Assembly: GCA_954871525.1 (NCBI GenBank)
Contig: OX940864.1
Coordinates: forward strand, 20,764,001-20,828,000
Direction: 5' to 3'
Source: Parietaria judaica
Taxonomy: Eukaryota; Streptophyta; Magnoliopsida; Rosales; Urticaceae
Length of the DNA: 64,000 nucleotides
Shown here: piece by piece, positions 22,787 through 35,496 of the stretch
Layout: each line of letters opens with the position of its first letter
Position numbering within the stretch: the first letter of the stretch is position 1
Notes under the pieces: generated by a model
Seen by the model: the letters and a program-made list of their open reading frames with translations, nothing else
The model's database searches: none
Told to the model about the DNA's origin: nothing
Translations under genes and position numbers: made by a program

Positions 22787-24343
22787 GTGGAGTATATGGA
22801 AGATTATGAATTTAGTCTACATTATCACCCAGGAAAAGCAAATGTGGTGGCCGATGCATTGAGTCAGAAAAACCATGGTTTGGTTACTTCTCTGACATTC
22901 GAACCATGGGAAAGATCGGTTACCGTTGGTGATTACAATTTGGAATTCCATACCGACGAATTTAAAGCATGTGCGTACAACGTTATAGCCGTTCCATCAA
23001 TGATACTCCAAGTCAGACAAAGTCAGTGGAGTGATGAGACATTACAAGAGATATGGAAATCAGTTACAAGCTGGAGGATAACTTGAAGGATGGAGTGTGG
23101 GCGTCGATGAGTTTTTATTGTACAAAGGAAGGCTTGCGGTAGCCGATGATGCTGCACTACGAAGTGCCATCCTACAAGAAGCTCATTGTTCCAAGTTTGC
23201 TATTAACCCAAGAAGTACAAAAATGTACAAAGATCTGAAGAGGCAATATTATTGGTACGGAATGAAATCCGATGTGGCGATGATCGTGAAGAGATATCCA
23301 GTTTGCCAAATGGTCAAAACAGAACATCAGAAACCCGGCGGGGAACTTAGGCCACTGGAAATACCCGAGTGGAAATGGGACTGCATCACTATGGACTTCG
23401 TTTCTGGACTTCCTCGGACTCGAGGTGGACATGATGCAGTGTGGGTGATCGTTGATAGATTGACAAAATCAGCTCTCTTTATAGCCATTCAGACAGATTA
23501 AAAGGTTTTGAAACTTTGTAAACTATATGTGAAAAAAAAAATAGTAGTAAAGCTTCATGGAGTCCCTGTTTCAATAGTTTCCGACCGAGACGCTCGTTTC
23601 ACCCAAAGTTTTGGAGAGGATTACAGAAAGAGATGGGAACTGAATTGAGTTTGAGCACAGCTTTTCATCCTCAGACTGATGGACAATCAGAGCGAGTGAT
23701 TCAGATCTTAGAAGACATGCTTCGGGCGTGCGCCATAGATTTTGGAGGGAAATGGAAGGAGCAGCTACCATTCGTGGAGTTCGCTTACAACAATAGCTTT
23801 CAGGCTAGTATCGGTATGGCACCGTATGAGGCCTTGTATGGTCGACCTTGTCGTTCACCTCTTTGTTGGGCCGAGTATGAAGATCGTATTACTCTCGGTC
23901 CTTCCTACCTCAGAGATACGACAGAAGCGATTAAGCTTATTCGAGAAAGACTCAAGGCTGCTCAAAGTCGCCAGAAGAGTTATGCAGATCGAAGACGAAG
24001 GCCACTGGAATTCATGGTTGGCGACAATGTATTCCTGAAGGTGACGCCCATGCGTGGTGTTTCCCGTTTCGGAATAAAAGGAAAGTTAGCTCCGCAATAC
24101 ACCGGTCCGTTCGAGATAATTAAAAGAGTCGAGCCACTTGCCTACAAGCTTGATTTACCTCCGCAATCATTCCATTTTCACAATGTGTTTCATGTGTCGA
24201 TGTTGAGAAATATGAACCCGATACTTAACAAATCATTGAGTGGACAGAGATACCTATTCAAGAAAATGCGACGTATACGGAACATCCAATTCAGATTATC
24301 GACTGTGAAGTCAAAGTTCTTAGTCGACGAGAAATCCCTTTAG
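22787..24343 (+). pseudogene. gypsy integrase region, degenerate
   Basis: Continues the polyprotein after the stop at 22784. The end of RNase H (EDYEFSLHYHPGKANVVADAL) occupies 22796-22860. A frameshift near 23085 follows, then the zinc-binding domain and start of the integrase core (23097-23501), another broken stretch, and the rest of the core and C-terminal region (23633-24343). The zinc-binding domain has lost residues: the second His is Asn (KFAINP) and one Cys is Tyr (KRYPVCQ). Core residues remain recognisable as MDFVSGLP, VSDRDARFT and QTDGQSERVIQILED, but in different frames. Frameshifts also scramble the C-terminus after FHNVFHVSMLR. Confidence 0.9.
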
Positions 24344-24482
24344 TTAAAGTGGTATGGCAACACCACGATGTGAGAGATACAACATGGGAATTAGAGTCAT
24401 AAAAGATGGAGGAATAACTTTCATTGTTCGGGAGTGGTTTTGTTTAAATTTCGAGGACGAAATTTCTAAAGGGGGGGAGTAT

Positions 24483-26553
24483 TGTAAAACCCTTAAAAAA
24501 AAAAAAAGATGAGTTAGAAAAGAAAAAAAAAAGGGTTTGAATAAACCCATTTCCTCTCTCTCTCTCTTCCCGTATTCCTCTCTCTCTCTCCCTCTCATCT
24601 CTTTTATTTTTTTTTCTCTTCCAATCTTCAAGACAACATATCTCCCTCCTCGGAACTCCAATCGGCGAATGGATGATACCGTCGGAAAGCTCGTGAAGAG
24701 GCGAGTCCGGTGATAGGCGTATGTTAGCCGGAAGTCGTGTCATTTGGCCAGAATAATCGCCGAAAGGTTCGGTTTTAAAACCTTAGATCTATTTCATTCC
24801 GGTTATATTTTGAGAAAACTAACACCGGAATCATGTTCATGAAGCCTATTAGAGTCCGTTGGTGGTGCCACCTCGCCGTCGTCGTCGCCGGCCGCCGCGT
24901 CATTTTCCGATCTCGGATTTTTTTGAGGGTTTTTGAAGCCCTCGTCGAGGAGATCGAAAGCCCTCGATCGGAATCGTCATCGGACTCTCGGTAAGCCCGA
25001 ATTTCCTTGACCTAGTTTCTGAATTTAGATGATCAAATTAGGTGTGTACTGGGCCTTGATTGATAAAATTGACCTCGCCGTTGTGTTTAGAATAGTCGGA
25101 TTAGGCTAGGAGAGGTATTACATAGTCGAATTGATGCCCGTTTTACTGCCTCGTTTTGCGTGCCCAACAAGATTTCGGCCCGGGTTAAATTTCAGCGTGT
25201 CGGGTTTTCAATTAACAATTTGAATTCCAATCTTAGTAGTATTTGACTTATGAATGGTATCGGTGTTATAGCTGGCACGGATAGTCGTCCCGTAGTCGCC
25301 TCGAAGACTGTGCTACCCGAACCACCCGTTTTGACTAATTCAGCAGATCCCGAAGTCTCTAGTCATCAATCTCAGGGCCAAGACGAACCCGCATCATCGA
25401 CTAGCTAGTCGATCGGTCAAAGTTTCCACGGATTGAGGTAGGGGCTATTACATTTTCTCGCAAATTAAAATGAACGTAGAAACCAATGCTCTAATGAAGA
25501 TTGAACTGGATAGGTTTACATTGGAATTAATGAATTTATATGTTATTAAAAAGATAAAAGTTAGTATTGTGATTGATGTCGCTTGTTGGCGACGATGGAA
25601 AACATGTATGATTTGCATCGGTTTGGTGCTTGATATTATATTTTATGTTTATGTTACGTCGGTATGACGTGTGATGATATGGTACCCGCTTCGGGCGGAT
25701 GATGTGTGTTGATATGGTACCCGCTTCGGGCGGATGAGCTGCTGACGAGCAGCTGGCTACTGCGCAGTAGGCCGGACATGGATATGGATACATATATGGA
25801 TATGATTGGTGACCCAAAAGTCAACATTTCGACCCATGGAGAACTGGCCGTCTTTGGTGGTGATTAGGATCCCGAGTCAAGGGCGAGTTACGGTTAGGGA
25901 CTTCTAGTCCACCTGTGCTCGTGCCTTGTGGACTCGATGGGATTTAGTGGAGTAAAGGCGCGAGCTGACTCGGCATGGACCACCGAAATGATTTGACTTT
26001 TGTGGAGTTTATTTATTTATTTATTTTTTTATGAAAATGATGATTAAATGGTTTATGATGGCGTTTAATTTATTTAATTGTAATTTGACTAATAAAGGTT
26101 CGGTAAAGAGAATTGGTAATAGATTCCCTACTGAGCATGTGGTGCTCACCCCTTCCATATACATTTTTTTCCCTTCCAGTTACAGGTGGTGATCAGTATC
26201 CAACTCCGGGCGAGGAGTAGTTTGAGTTAGGAGGTCGACGTGTTGATTAGCTTAACCGTACCTCTAGTGTTCGTCGAGGTGAATCTCGCTTTTTGGGTTG
26301 ATCTTTTATTCAGACTTGTAATGGATTAAATTAAGTATATTTGTGTATTTGTCGTTTTATGGTGTTGTATAAACTGTGGTCGTTGATATTGTATTGTCGT
26401 TTTAAGTCCCATGGGCAAAAGTTATGTGTTTGTTGACGTGGACGTTGAATATTCAACGATATTGTTTAAATGATGATGTGTCATTGACCGGTCCAAGTTT
26501 GAAAAGTCGTTGTTTTTGTCTTATTCTACTAACCCCCATCTAGGGGCGTTACA
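24483..26553 (+). repeat. gypsy 3' LTR
   Basis: 2071 bp. It follows the polypurine tract and ends GGCGTTACA, immediately before the AGCAC target duplication and resumed P450 exon 3 sequence. Confidence 0.93.
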
Positions 26554-26670
26554 AGCACCCTCCCGGGGAAGCCTCGCCTCTCGGTGGTGAAACTGAGAAA
26601 CCTAAACTCAGGCTCCGCTAGTCCGTTGGGCTCTCCGCAAAGTGGCGTTTATGGTTAAACCTATGGGGGT

Positions 26671-27020
26671 TGTGATCGTAAGCCTTGATAGGCTCAAATG
26701 GAAACTTGGGCAGCAAGTTTACAAGTTTACTTGGTTAGCAAGTCTGCATGACTCACACGTTTAGGGTATATTAGTAATTTTATCTATGTTTTTCTACTTA
26801 TATAAACCTATGTAATGAGAGCTACAAATAACACACTCCCACTTGTATTTTCATTTGTCCTCTTCTAGTAAATCAGAGAAGAATTTCTCTCCTATAGTCT
26901 CCTCTTATCAAGTCCACCAAAAAAGGCACTATCAAAAGTGGGCTCATTGTCGTTTGCAAAGCTAAGACTTGTGTATTTTTCCGGTGTGTTTTCGGTAAAG
27001 CGATCTGTTTAGAACTAACA
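26671..27020 (+). repeat. copia 5' LTR
   Basis: 350 bp with a TATATAAA box near 26798-26806. It is followed directly by P450 exon sequence and not by a primer-binding site. Confidence 0.88.
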
Positions 27021-27044
27021 GGGGTCGTCCCACGCGGAGGAATT

Positions 27045-27742
27045 AAGTCAATGAGCTGTACATGAATACTTGTTTGTTTCTCTCGAAACATAATAAAGAA
27101 AATCATAAACTTGTTATCCATATCTACATTCATGCAACCTATCCCGGTTAACCTTCTGATCCCAAAATGAAAGTGATTAAGAATACCGATGTATTCCGTA
27201 ACGATCAAATCAAAGACAATATGAGTTGAACCGTATAAGTTCATGATGCTCAAGACATCAACCGATTCCATCTGATCATCTTTGCAACTTAATCTTACTT
27301 TCATCAGTGACGGTCTTACGTGATGATTCCGGGTGTTAAGTCTGTCCATCCAGTATGGAGACGCTCCAATACCTAGTGACTCTCAAAGGTGCAGGTTCAA
27401 CACTTGATCTGGTAAAAGATCATCACCTATAGTGATTCGAGTTCACTAATGGTTTTTACCAATTAGAAATTCCCACATTCTAATCTAACCACATATACCT
27501 TTATGTTCTTAACTTATGCAAGTCAAACCTCCTCACACAATAGACTCTGTGCGATGACGTTGCATAATTGTAAAACGTTTATAGAACTTTGGGATGAAAC
27601 ATTCATTTTACAATATTTCATGATAAGACTATATAAGACTATCATTAATAAGTTGTATATCTTTAAAAGGAAAGACAACCATAATCTCAGTGAAATGGGA
27701 TTAACATCTGAATGGAGGGCATATTAAATATACGTCCAACAC
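27045..27742 (-). repeat. fragment of a different copia-type LTR
   Basis: Resembles the right-hand 700 bp of the solo LTR at 58682-61452. Shared blocks include 'atcagtgacggtct', 'tccagtatg.agac' and 'aagactat.at', and both end in 'GTCCAACA'. The orientation follows that LTR. It joins the copia RT sequence without visible target duplication. Confidence 0.6.
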
Positions 27743-27745
27743 ATT

Positions 27746-29182
27746 GGTCTAAAATGAGTCTACAAGTTCAAGAAGGACTCAAAAGGAAAGGTCCTCAAGC
27801 ATAAGACCAGACTTGTCGCAAAGGGCTACGTACAAAATCAGGGAGTAGACTTCGAAGAGGTCTTTGCTCCAGTGACCAGACTCGACACAGTCAGGCTAAT
27901 CCTAGCCTTCGCTGCTCACCGAGGCTGGAAAATCCATCACCTGGACGTCAAATCGGCGTTCCTGAATGGTGAACTAGAAGAATAAGTCTTCGTTGCTCAG
28001 CCAAAAGGCTTCGTCGACAAGACCGCAAAGCTCAAGGTGTACAAGTTGTCAAAAGCTCTTTATGGCTTGAGACAAGCACCGCGTGCATGGAACACTCGAC
28101 TCTACATGAGTACGAAGAGCCTTGGTTTCAAGAAGTGCTCCCAGGAGAAAGCGGTCTACACGAGGAACGACGGAGAAGAGGCCCTCATCGTCGGTGTGTA
28201 CGTTGACGACCTGATCGTGACTGGATTTAGTGTAGAAGGCATAGATGGATTCAAGAAGCAGATGATGAAGGAGTTCGAGATGAGAAATCTCGGACTACTC
28301 TCATACTACCTCAGAATCGAGGTCGATCAGAAGAAGGAATGTGTCACCCTGAAGCAGTCGGCGAAGAAAATTCTAAAGCAGTTCAAGATGGTGGACTGCA
28401 ACCCTAACAAGTATCCGATGGAGGCAAAGTTGAAGCTTGGGAAAGATGCTGAAGGAACACTGGTGGATCTCACGGAGTACAGACGTATCATCGGGTGTCT
28501 CAGGTACCTAACCCACACCCGACCTGACATCTCATATGCAGTTGGCAGGGTGAGTCATCACATGGAAGAGCCTACTAGTTTACACCAGCAGGCTGTGAAG
28601 CATATTCTTCGTTACGTGAAGGGAACGACGAGCTACGAGATCTAGTACGGAAAAGGAAGTGGAGCTGAAGAGCTGGTCGGTTTTACCGACAGTGACCTAG
28701 CCGGTGATGTCGATGATAGAAAAAGTACAAGAGGGATGACGTTTTATCTCAACGGGAATTTGATCACCTGGGAGTCTCAGAAGCAAAGAACCGTGGCCTT
28801 TTCCTCTTGTGAAGCCGAGTTCATGGCAGCGACCGCAACGTCGTGTCAAGCGTTGTGGCTGAGAAACTTATTGAGTGAAGTGACCGGAGCCGAGCAGAAG
28901 CCAGTGACTCTTTACGTGGACAGCAAGTCCGCAATCGCACTGATGAAAAATTCAGTGTTTCATGGACGCAGCAAGCACATCGACACTCGCTTTAACTTTA
29001 TTCGCGAGTGTGTGGAGAAGCGAGAGATCATCGTGGAATTTGTCACCACCAAGGAGCAATGTGTAGACATACTCACTAAGACTCTAGCAAGAGTCAAATT
29101 CACAAAGATGCGAGAATTGCTCGGCATAAAGAACCTCGAGCCAAATCAAGCTTACGGGGGAGAATGTGATCGTAAGCCTTGA
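27746..29182 (+). pseudogene. copia pol: partial RT plus RNase H with two stops
   Basis: A single reading frame starts inside reverse transcriptase (FKKDSKGKVLKHKTRLVAKG) and includes APVTRLDTVR, HHLDVKSAFLNGELEE, the intact catalytic YVDD (28199-28210) and a full RNase H (FTDSDLAGD ... SSCEAEFMAAT ... YVDSKSAIALMKN ... CVDILTKTLA). TAA at 27983-27985 and TAG at 28643-28645 interrupt it. The protein ends at 29182, a few codons into the 3' LTR. All upstream domains are missing, so the element is dead. Confidence 0.9.
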
Positions 29183-29502
29183 TAGGCTCAAATGGAAACT
29201 TGGGCAACAAGTTTACTTGCTTAGCAAGTCTACATGACTCACACGTTTAGGGTATATTTGTAATTTTATCTATGTTTTTCTCCCTATATAAACCCATGTA
29301 ATGAGAGCTACAAATAACACACTCCCACTTGTATTTTCATTCCTCTTCTAGTAAATCAGAGAAGAATTTCTCTCCTATAGTCTCTTCTTATCAAGTCCAC
29401 CAAAAAGGCACTATCAAAAGTGGGCTCATTGTCGTTTGCAAAGCTAAGACTTGTGTATTTTTCCGGTGTGTTTTTGGTAAAGCGATCTGTTTAGAACTAA
29501 CA
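29165..29502 (+). repeat. copia 3' LTR
   Basis: 338 bp. It differs from the 5' LTR by small deletions and a few substitutions. P450 exon 3 sequence resumes at 29503. Confidence 0.88.
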
Positions 29503-30440
29503 GGGGTCGTCCCACGCGGAGGAATTGCTGCCAAGGGCAAGACGACTCAGTATAAAGTTGCTGTTTTGGGGAGGAATTAGACGGTGACAGTGCAATCAGT
29601 GGGGGAGATTGAACGTTGCCAGTGCAATCAGTGCTGAAGGCGGATCGCCTCTCTGCGCAGCGCACGACGTACGGAAGCTCAAGGATATCCGACTCGTAGA
29701 GGAGTCTGTTCCTTCCGACGACTCTTCGAGCTCTTCCACCGCTTTTGTTAGCATTTCTTGCTGGTCGTAGCTCCGAGATGGCCCATTCTACAACGTTGAA
29801 TTGGTTGTCCATGCTTGCCGTAAATAGCTCCTGCAATAAAACTTACCTTAAGTACATTTTGTCTTATCTTTAGATAGCTAGTTTATAAAATTCACCGATC
29901 AGCCTCTTAGATCGATTAACTTTAGGGTTGTCAAAATAAATTGCAAAACCTTCATGAAATGAATAAGACAAGCTTTCAAAGTACAATGAGATGTACGTAA
30001 GTAGTTCCGCAGCACGTTATAGATAATTTGATGATCTTCAACGGATATAAAAGCGTTAAATAATTAATGAAACACTGACCAACACTTATTCTCGTATTTC
30101 TTCAAGGGAAAAAAATTGGATTTCCGTTGGAGGTTTTGAGAGACATTAAAACGCCGAGGACGTCGTCAGGCTCGTTATCTTGCTATCATTCCCTGGTTGA
30201 CTCTGTTGTTGATTATTGGATAATGGTACTCGCGAGCTCCCGCGCACTTTTCTCTGATGACCGTCCAAGTCGAGCATACTCAGCCAAGGAAGGTAGTCAG
30301 AGACTAAGAAGGCGTAGGAGTACGAGAGAATCTCGTAGATAGCCGGGACTTGTTCTCTTCATCGGGACCGACCATTCCATCATTGTCTGATGTCCCCAAA
30401 TGCCGTTTTCCAGCTCTTGGAGCACTGATCGAAAATAATA

Positions 30441-31179
30441 GTCTAATGTGAATAATTTGGTTTTATTCCTTTTTAATGTTTTACGTTAACACCTGCTACA
30501 TAAGAGAGTAAATATTTATAAAATAACGTACGTACCATATGAATTACCCGCTACGTAAGAGAGTAAACATTTATAAACAAGGTGTTTATATGATAGATAC
30601 ATGATATTCTCCACCCTTTTTCAAAGTTCTAAATGTAAATTATTTCGTGCATATTTTAATTTTCCCTGGCAAAATGTTGATGTACATGATTGTTTGCTAT
30701 CATGAGATCTGTTTCAACGTTCATTTGATTGATTTTAAATTTAATCCGCATTTTGTTTTCAGTGTTCGTTCATGGTCTCAGTCGCTTCGCCATCTTATGA
30801 GTGCAATTTTCACCTTTCAATGTGATTTTTGTTTTGTTGATTTTTGGATTGAATATAGAACGAAAGGCGAGCTGTTTGTTTAATTTTTTTTCAGAAGATT
30901 TAGTATCTTTAGCTTGTATATTATTTGGACTATATTTAATTACTTTTAAAATAAATTTATGAGATGAGATTGTTTATTTGTTTATAATACGAATATGAAT
31001 ATATTCACGATTCTCGATTTAAATACGCTATTAAAGTAGTTATAATTAGTCGAGGAAGCTTTAATATTAAAAAGTATTATCGATAACTCAATATTGCGCT
31101 ATTGAATTTTTTTTATGGTAAAATTCATAATTTTATATACATAAAAAAATAGAAAGAATAAATTTGTTCAACATATTCA
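30441..31179. other. AT-rich spacer, no gene seen
   Basis: Lies between the truncated end of Y1 and the Pack-MULE. It contains a short direct repeat ('taagagagtaaa.atttataaa' at about 30501 and 30558). A 78-codon frame at 30647-30883 has no recognisable domain. Confidence 0.6.
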
Positions 31180-31188
31180 TTTAAAATT

Positions 31189-31512
31189 GGGTAAACTGCG
31201 GCTAAAATACCTAAAGTTTAAAACATTTGTATTTATATACCCAATCTTTTTTTTAGTGGCTAAAATGTCCAAAGTTGCTTCTGTTAGTCTATTTGGTCCT
31301 GCCCGTCAGTTTCCATTTTTATTCCGTTAATGTCGTCCATGTAAGTGCCACGTACCCCAAAGCCATGTCAGATCTAAAGAATAAATCATTCCAAAACAAA
31401 TAAAATAATTAAAATCAAAACAACCCATCGACGACGAAGCCCTCATTCTCTTCCTTCGACAACCCAGACCAGAAATCCTAGACAACGATGAAAAAGTGAG
31501 AATGCTGAAATT
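31189..31512 (+). repeat. left terminal inverted repeat of the Pack-MULE
   Basis: Begins GGGTAAACTGCGGC and extends to 'gagaatgctgaaa'. Matches the reverse complement of 32239-32571 with only a few differences and small indels. Confidence 0.92.
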
Positions 31513-31650
31513 AATTGCTGCAGTGGAGTCCGGTGGCTGCGCCGATTCCGGGCCTCATCATCGGCCTCTCCATCATCCCAGCCTCACCAAAGTGCGATCT
31601 CTCTCTCTCCAAAAGCTTCGATCTTTACTCTTTTCGGATCATAATCTCAA

Positions 31651-32337
31651 ATGGGCTCTCTTCTTCTTCCTCTCCTTTTGCTTCTCCTCTCATCGCCATT
31701 GTTAACCACCCAAGCTCAAGCCATCAAGTCCTCTCACCTCTTGGACCTTTTCATCCGAGACTACACTCTCAAATCCTTCAACGAAACCCTCCCCACCGGC
31801 TCCCTGTACTCCGTCTATTTTCCCGCCAAATTCTCCAGCATTCGAGTCAACACGGCCAGGTTACGCTGCGGGAGCCTCCGCCGCTACGGTGTGGGACTCG
31901 ACGAGTTCCGCCTCAGCCCCGGCGTGATCGCGCAGCCGTGCGCTGAGCGGGTCGTGATCGTCACGCAGAGCTTTGGACGCAACTGGTTGGAAATCTATTA
32001 CAGGAACTACGACTTGTTCGGGTATAGGCTCGTCTCTCCGGTGATGGGGTTGCTCGCCTATAATGTAGCCGTGGGGGCGCCATTCGAGATTGGCCTCCTC
32101 GCGCGGGAAGGGGAGCCGATACGCGTTAATTTCACTTCCGTGAAGGTCAACGCGACGGCGGCGCTGTGCGTAAGCTTCGAGAGCAATGGGAAGGTGAGAA
32201 TATTGGTTCCGAATACGGTTCTGGTGGACCGGTTGATTTTCAGCATTCTCATTTTTTCATCGTTTTCTAGGATTTCTGGTCTGGGTTGTCGAAGGAAGAG
32301 AATGAGGGCTTCGTCGTTCGTCGACGAGTTCTTTTGA
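31651..32337 (+). CDS. captured secreted-protein gene fragment with TIR-encoded tail
   Basis: A 228-codon frame. Residues 1-24 form a clear signal peptide (a leucine run followed by small residues), so the source protein is secreted or membrane-bound. The next part (about 25-195) is a folded-looking domain with two cysteines in the LRCGS and AQPCAER contexts, a third in ALCVSF, and two NxT/NxS-type glycosylation sites (NFT, NAT). I do not recognise the family. At about 32239 the frame crosses into the right inverted repeat, so the final 33 residues are transposon sequence. The source gene is probably cut at its 3' end and introns may have been captured as well. The frame is open with no stop, so a chimeric protein is possible. 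Expression is unknown. Confidence 0.6.
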   Translation: MGSLLLPLLLLLLSSPLLTTQAQAIKSSHLLDLFIRDYTLKSFNETLPTGSLYSVYFPAKFSSIRVNTARLRCGSLRRYGVGLDEFRLSPGVIAQPCAERVVIVTQSFGRNWLEIYYRNYDLFGYRLVSPVMGLLAYNVAVGAPFEIGLLAREGEPIRVNFTSVKVNATAALCVSFESNGKVRILVPNTVLVDRLIFSILIFSSFSRISGLGCRRKRMRASSFVDEFF

Positions 32338-32571
32338 TTTTAAATGTGTTATTTGTTTTGGAATTGTTTTAATTATTTATTCTTTAGATCTGACATGGCT
32401 TTGGTCTACGTGGCACTTACGTGGACGACATTAACGGAAAAAAATGGAAACTGACGGGAAGGACCAAATAGACTAACAGAAGCAACTTTGGACATTTTAG
32501 CCACTAAAAAAAAGATTGGGTATATAAATACAAATGTTTCAAACTTTAAGTATTTTAGCCACAGTTTACCC
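32239..32571 (-). repeat. right terminal inverted repeat of the Pack-MULE
   Basis: Reverse complement of the left repeat, ending CAGTTTACCC. It encodes the last 33 or so codons of the captured ORF. Confidence 0.92.
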
Positions 32572-32946
32572 TTTAAAATTACAAACAATGTTTTTTTTTA
32601 CCCTCACACAAGCGCTTGCCAATCCACTGTTAGTAATAAACCAACATCCCAGACTATGTACGTCACTATTGAAGACGTGACCAAATGATATTTTTTACAT
32701 AAAAATATGTAATTAAATTCATATTTAAATTTAAATTTTTGTTTAGGTAATTATTATATTATCTTTACTCACTCAGTAATTTGTTAGAATATTGTTTAGT
32801 TCTTTATTATTTTGTCATTATGTGTAATACAAGTTGTTGGAAGACTTGTGAGAACAGCAGTGGGATCGTCAAGTGTGCTGAAGATCTACGCATTGACAAA
32901 ATAGATTCGGTATGGGGTTAACGATTTTCATCATAGTTATTGCCAC

Positions 32947-34982
<2,036 letters not shown>

Positions 34983-35496
34983 ATTGCCATGACCTGCTAA
35001 CTCACGAGTCATCAAGTTCTGATTAGAGCTGGATCTCTTGAATCGATATGATTGAAGGTTCCGTTGGAGACTTTAATCCTAGAGATCGTGGAATGTTTTC
35101 TTAACTTTCTGGATGCCAAGAAGACCGACCTATATAGCCTTCCAGATGCGGATGAACATCGAGCACTTTGAACGTAAACACTACATTCGCTTGTTTCAGA
35201 ACCAGAGGATCTTGAGATCTCATTTCATGGAGTGATGGCTGGCTGCCTTCCAGATGCGGACGACAGTTTAAGTATCGCAAGATCGTTATGAAGAGAAGCT
35301 TATACTTTTCCCTGGAGTTGGATCACCAATTGCGCTTGGTCCTGAGGTGTATTTGTCTATCCCCTTGTGAAACTCAACTAAGTATCTTGTATAACCATGT
35401 AACATTTTTCAATGTTTTCTAGTGGAATAAAGTATACGGGTTAGTGCCTCGCAGAGGAGGTTCCCATCGAGGGGTTCGCGAATTGCGTTATCAAAT

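Larger units (their letters stand above)
17584..26553 (+). mobile_element. Ty3/gypsy chromovirus-like retrotransposon, near complete
   Basis: The two LTRs are 17584-19698 and 24483-26553, both TGTAAAACCC...GGCGTTACA. The target duplication AGCAC is present at 17579-17583 and 26554-26558, and the intact target is seen in Y2 at 51905-51909. The primer-binding site TGGTATCAGAGC (19702-19713) matches initiator Met-tRNA. The polypurine tract AAAGGGGGGGAG lies at about 24468-24479. Internal order gag-protease-RT-RNase H-integrase identifies Ty3/gypsy. LTRs of about 2.1 kb suggest a chromovirus (Tekay/Del-like), though no chromodomain was confirmed. The LTRs are almost identical, so the insertion is young, yet the coding region has several breaks. 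Confidence 0.95.
26671..29502 (+). mobile_element. rearranged Ty1/copia retrotransposon in Y1 exon 3
   Basis: LTRs are 26671-27020 and 29165-29502, TGTGATCG...AACTAACA. The target duplication GGGGT (26666-26670 and 29503-29507) lies in P450 exon 3, and Y2 has the intact target at 52018-52022. The inside is abnormal. After the 5' LTR come 24 bases of P450 exon (27021-27044), then an unrelated LTR fragment (27045-27742), then pol joining in the middle of RT. There is no primer-binding site, gag, protease or integrase. The polypurine tract is at 29154-29164. Confidence 0.88.
17423..30440 (-). pseudogene. CYP79: CYP79-type pseudogene Y1, split by retroelements
   Basis: Pieces in gene order are: the end of exon 1 (about 30440-30412) fused to the middle of exon 2 (30411-30080); intron 2 (30079-29831); exon 3 in three blocks, 29830-29503, 26670-26559 and 17583-17423. 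The breaks are a copia element (26671-29502), a gypsy element (17584-26553) and a LINE at the stop codon. A deletion has removed the promoter, most of exon 1, intron 1 and the 5' half of exon 2. Exon 3 retains MDNQFNVVEWAISEL but has frameshifts soon after, and the ExxR region reads CAERRSAF. It cannot make a P450. Sequence details (for example the block around the copia site) match Y2 better than X2, so it is the partner of Y2. Confidence 0.92.
31189..32571 (+). mobile_element. Pack-MULE (Mutator-like element carrying a host gene fragment)
   Basis: The element is bounded by inverted repeats of about 325 bp (31189-31512 and 32239-32571), starting GGGTAAACTG and nearly identical over their full length. 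It is flanked by the perfect 9-bp duplication TTTAAAATT (31180-31188 and 32572-32580). Long terminal inverted repeats with a 9-bp target duplication are the hallmark of Mutator-like transposons. No transposase is present; the 726 bp between the repeats is GC-richer and carries a captured coding sequence. The near identity of the repeats suggests recent activity. Confidence 0.93.

Noticed and set aside
30127..30342. 71-codon ORF near Y1
   Set aside because: It is antisense to the degenerate exon 2 of the Y1 pseudogene.
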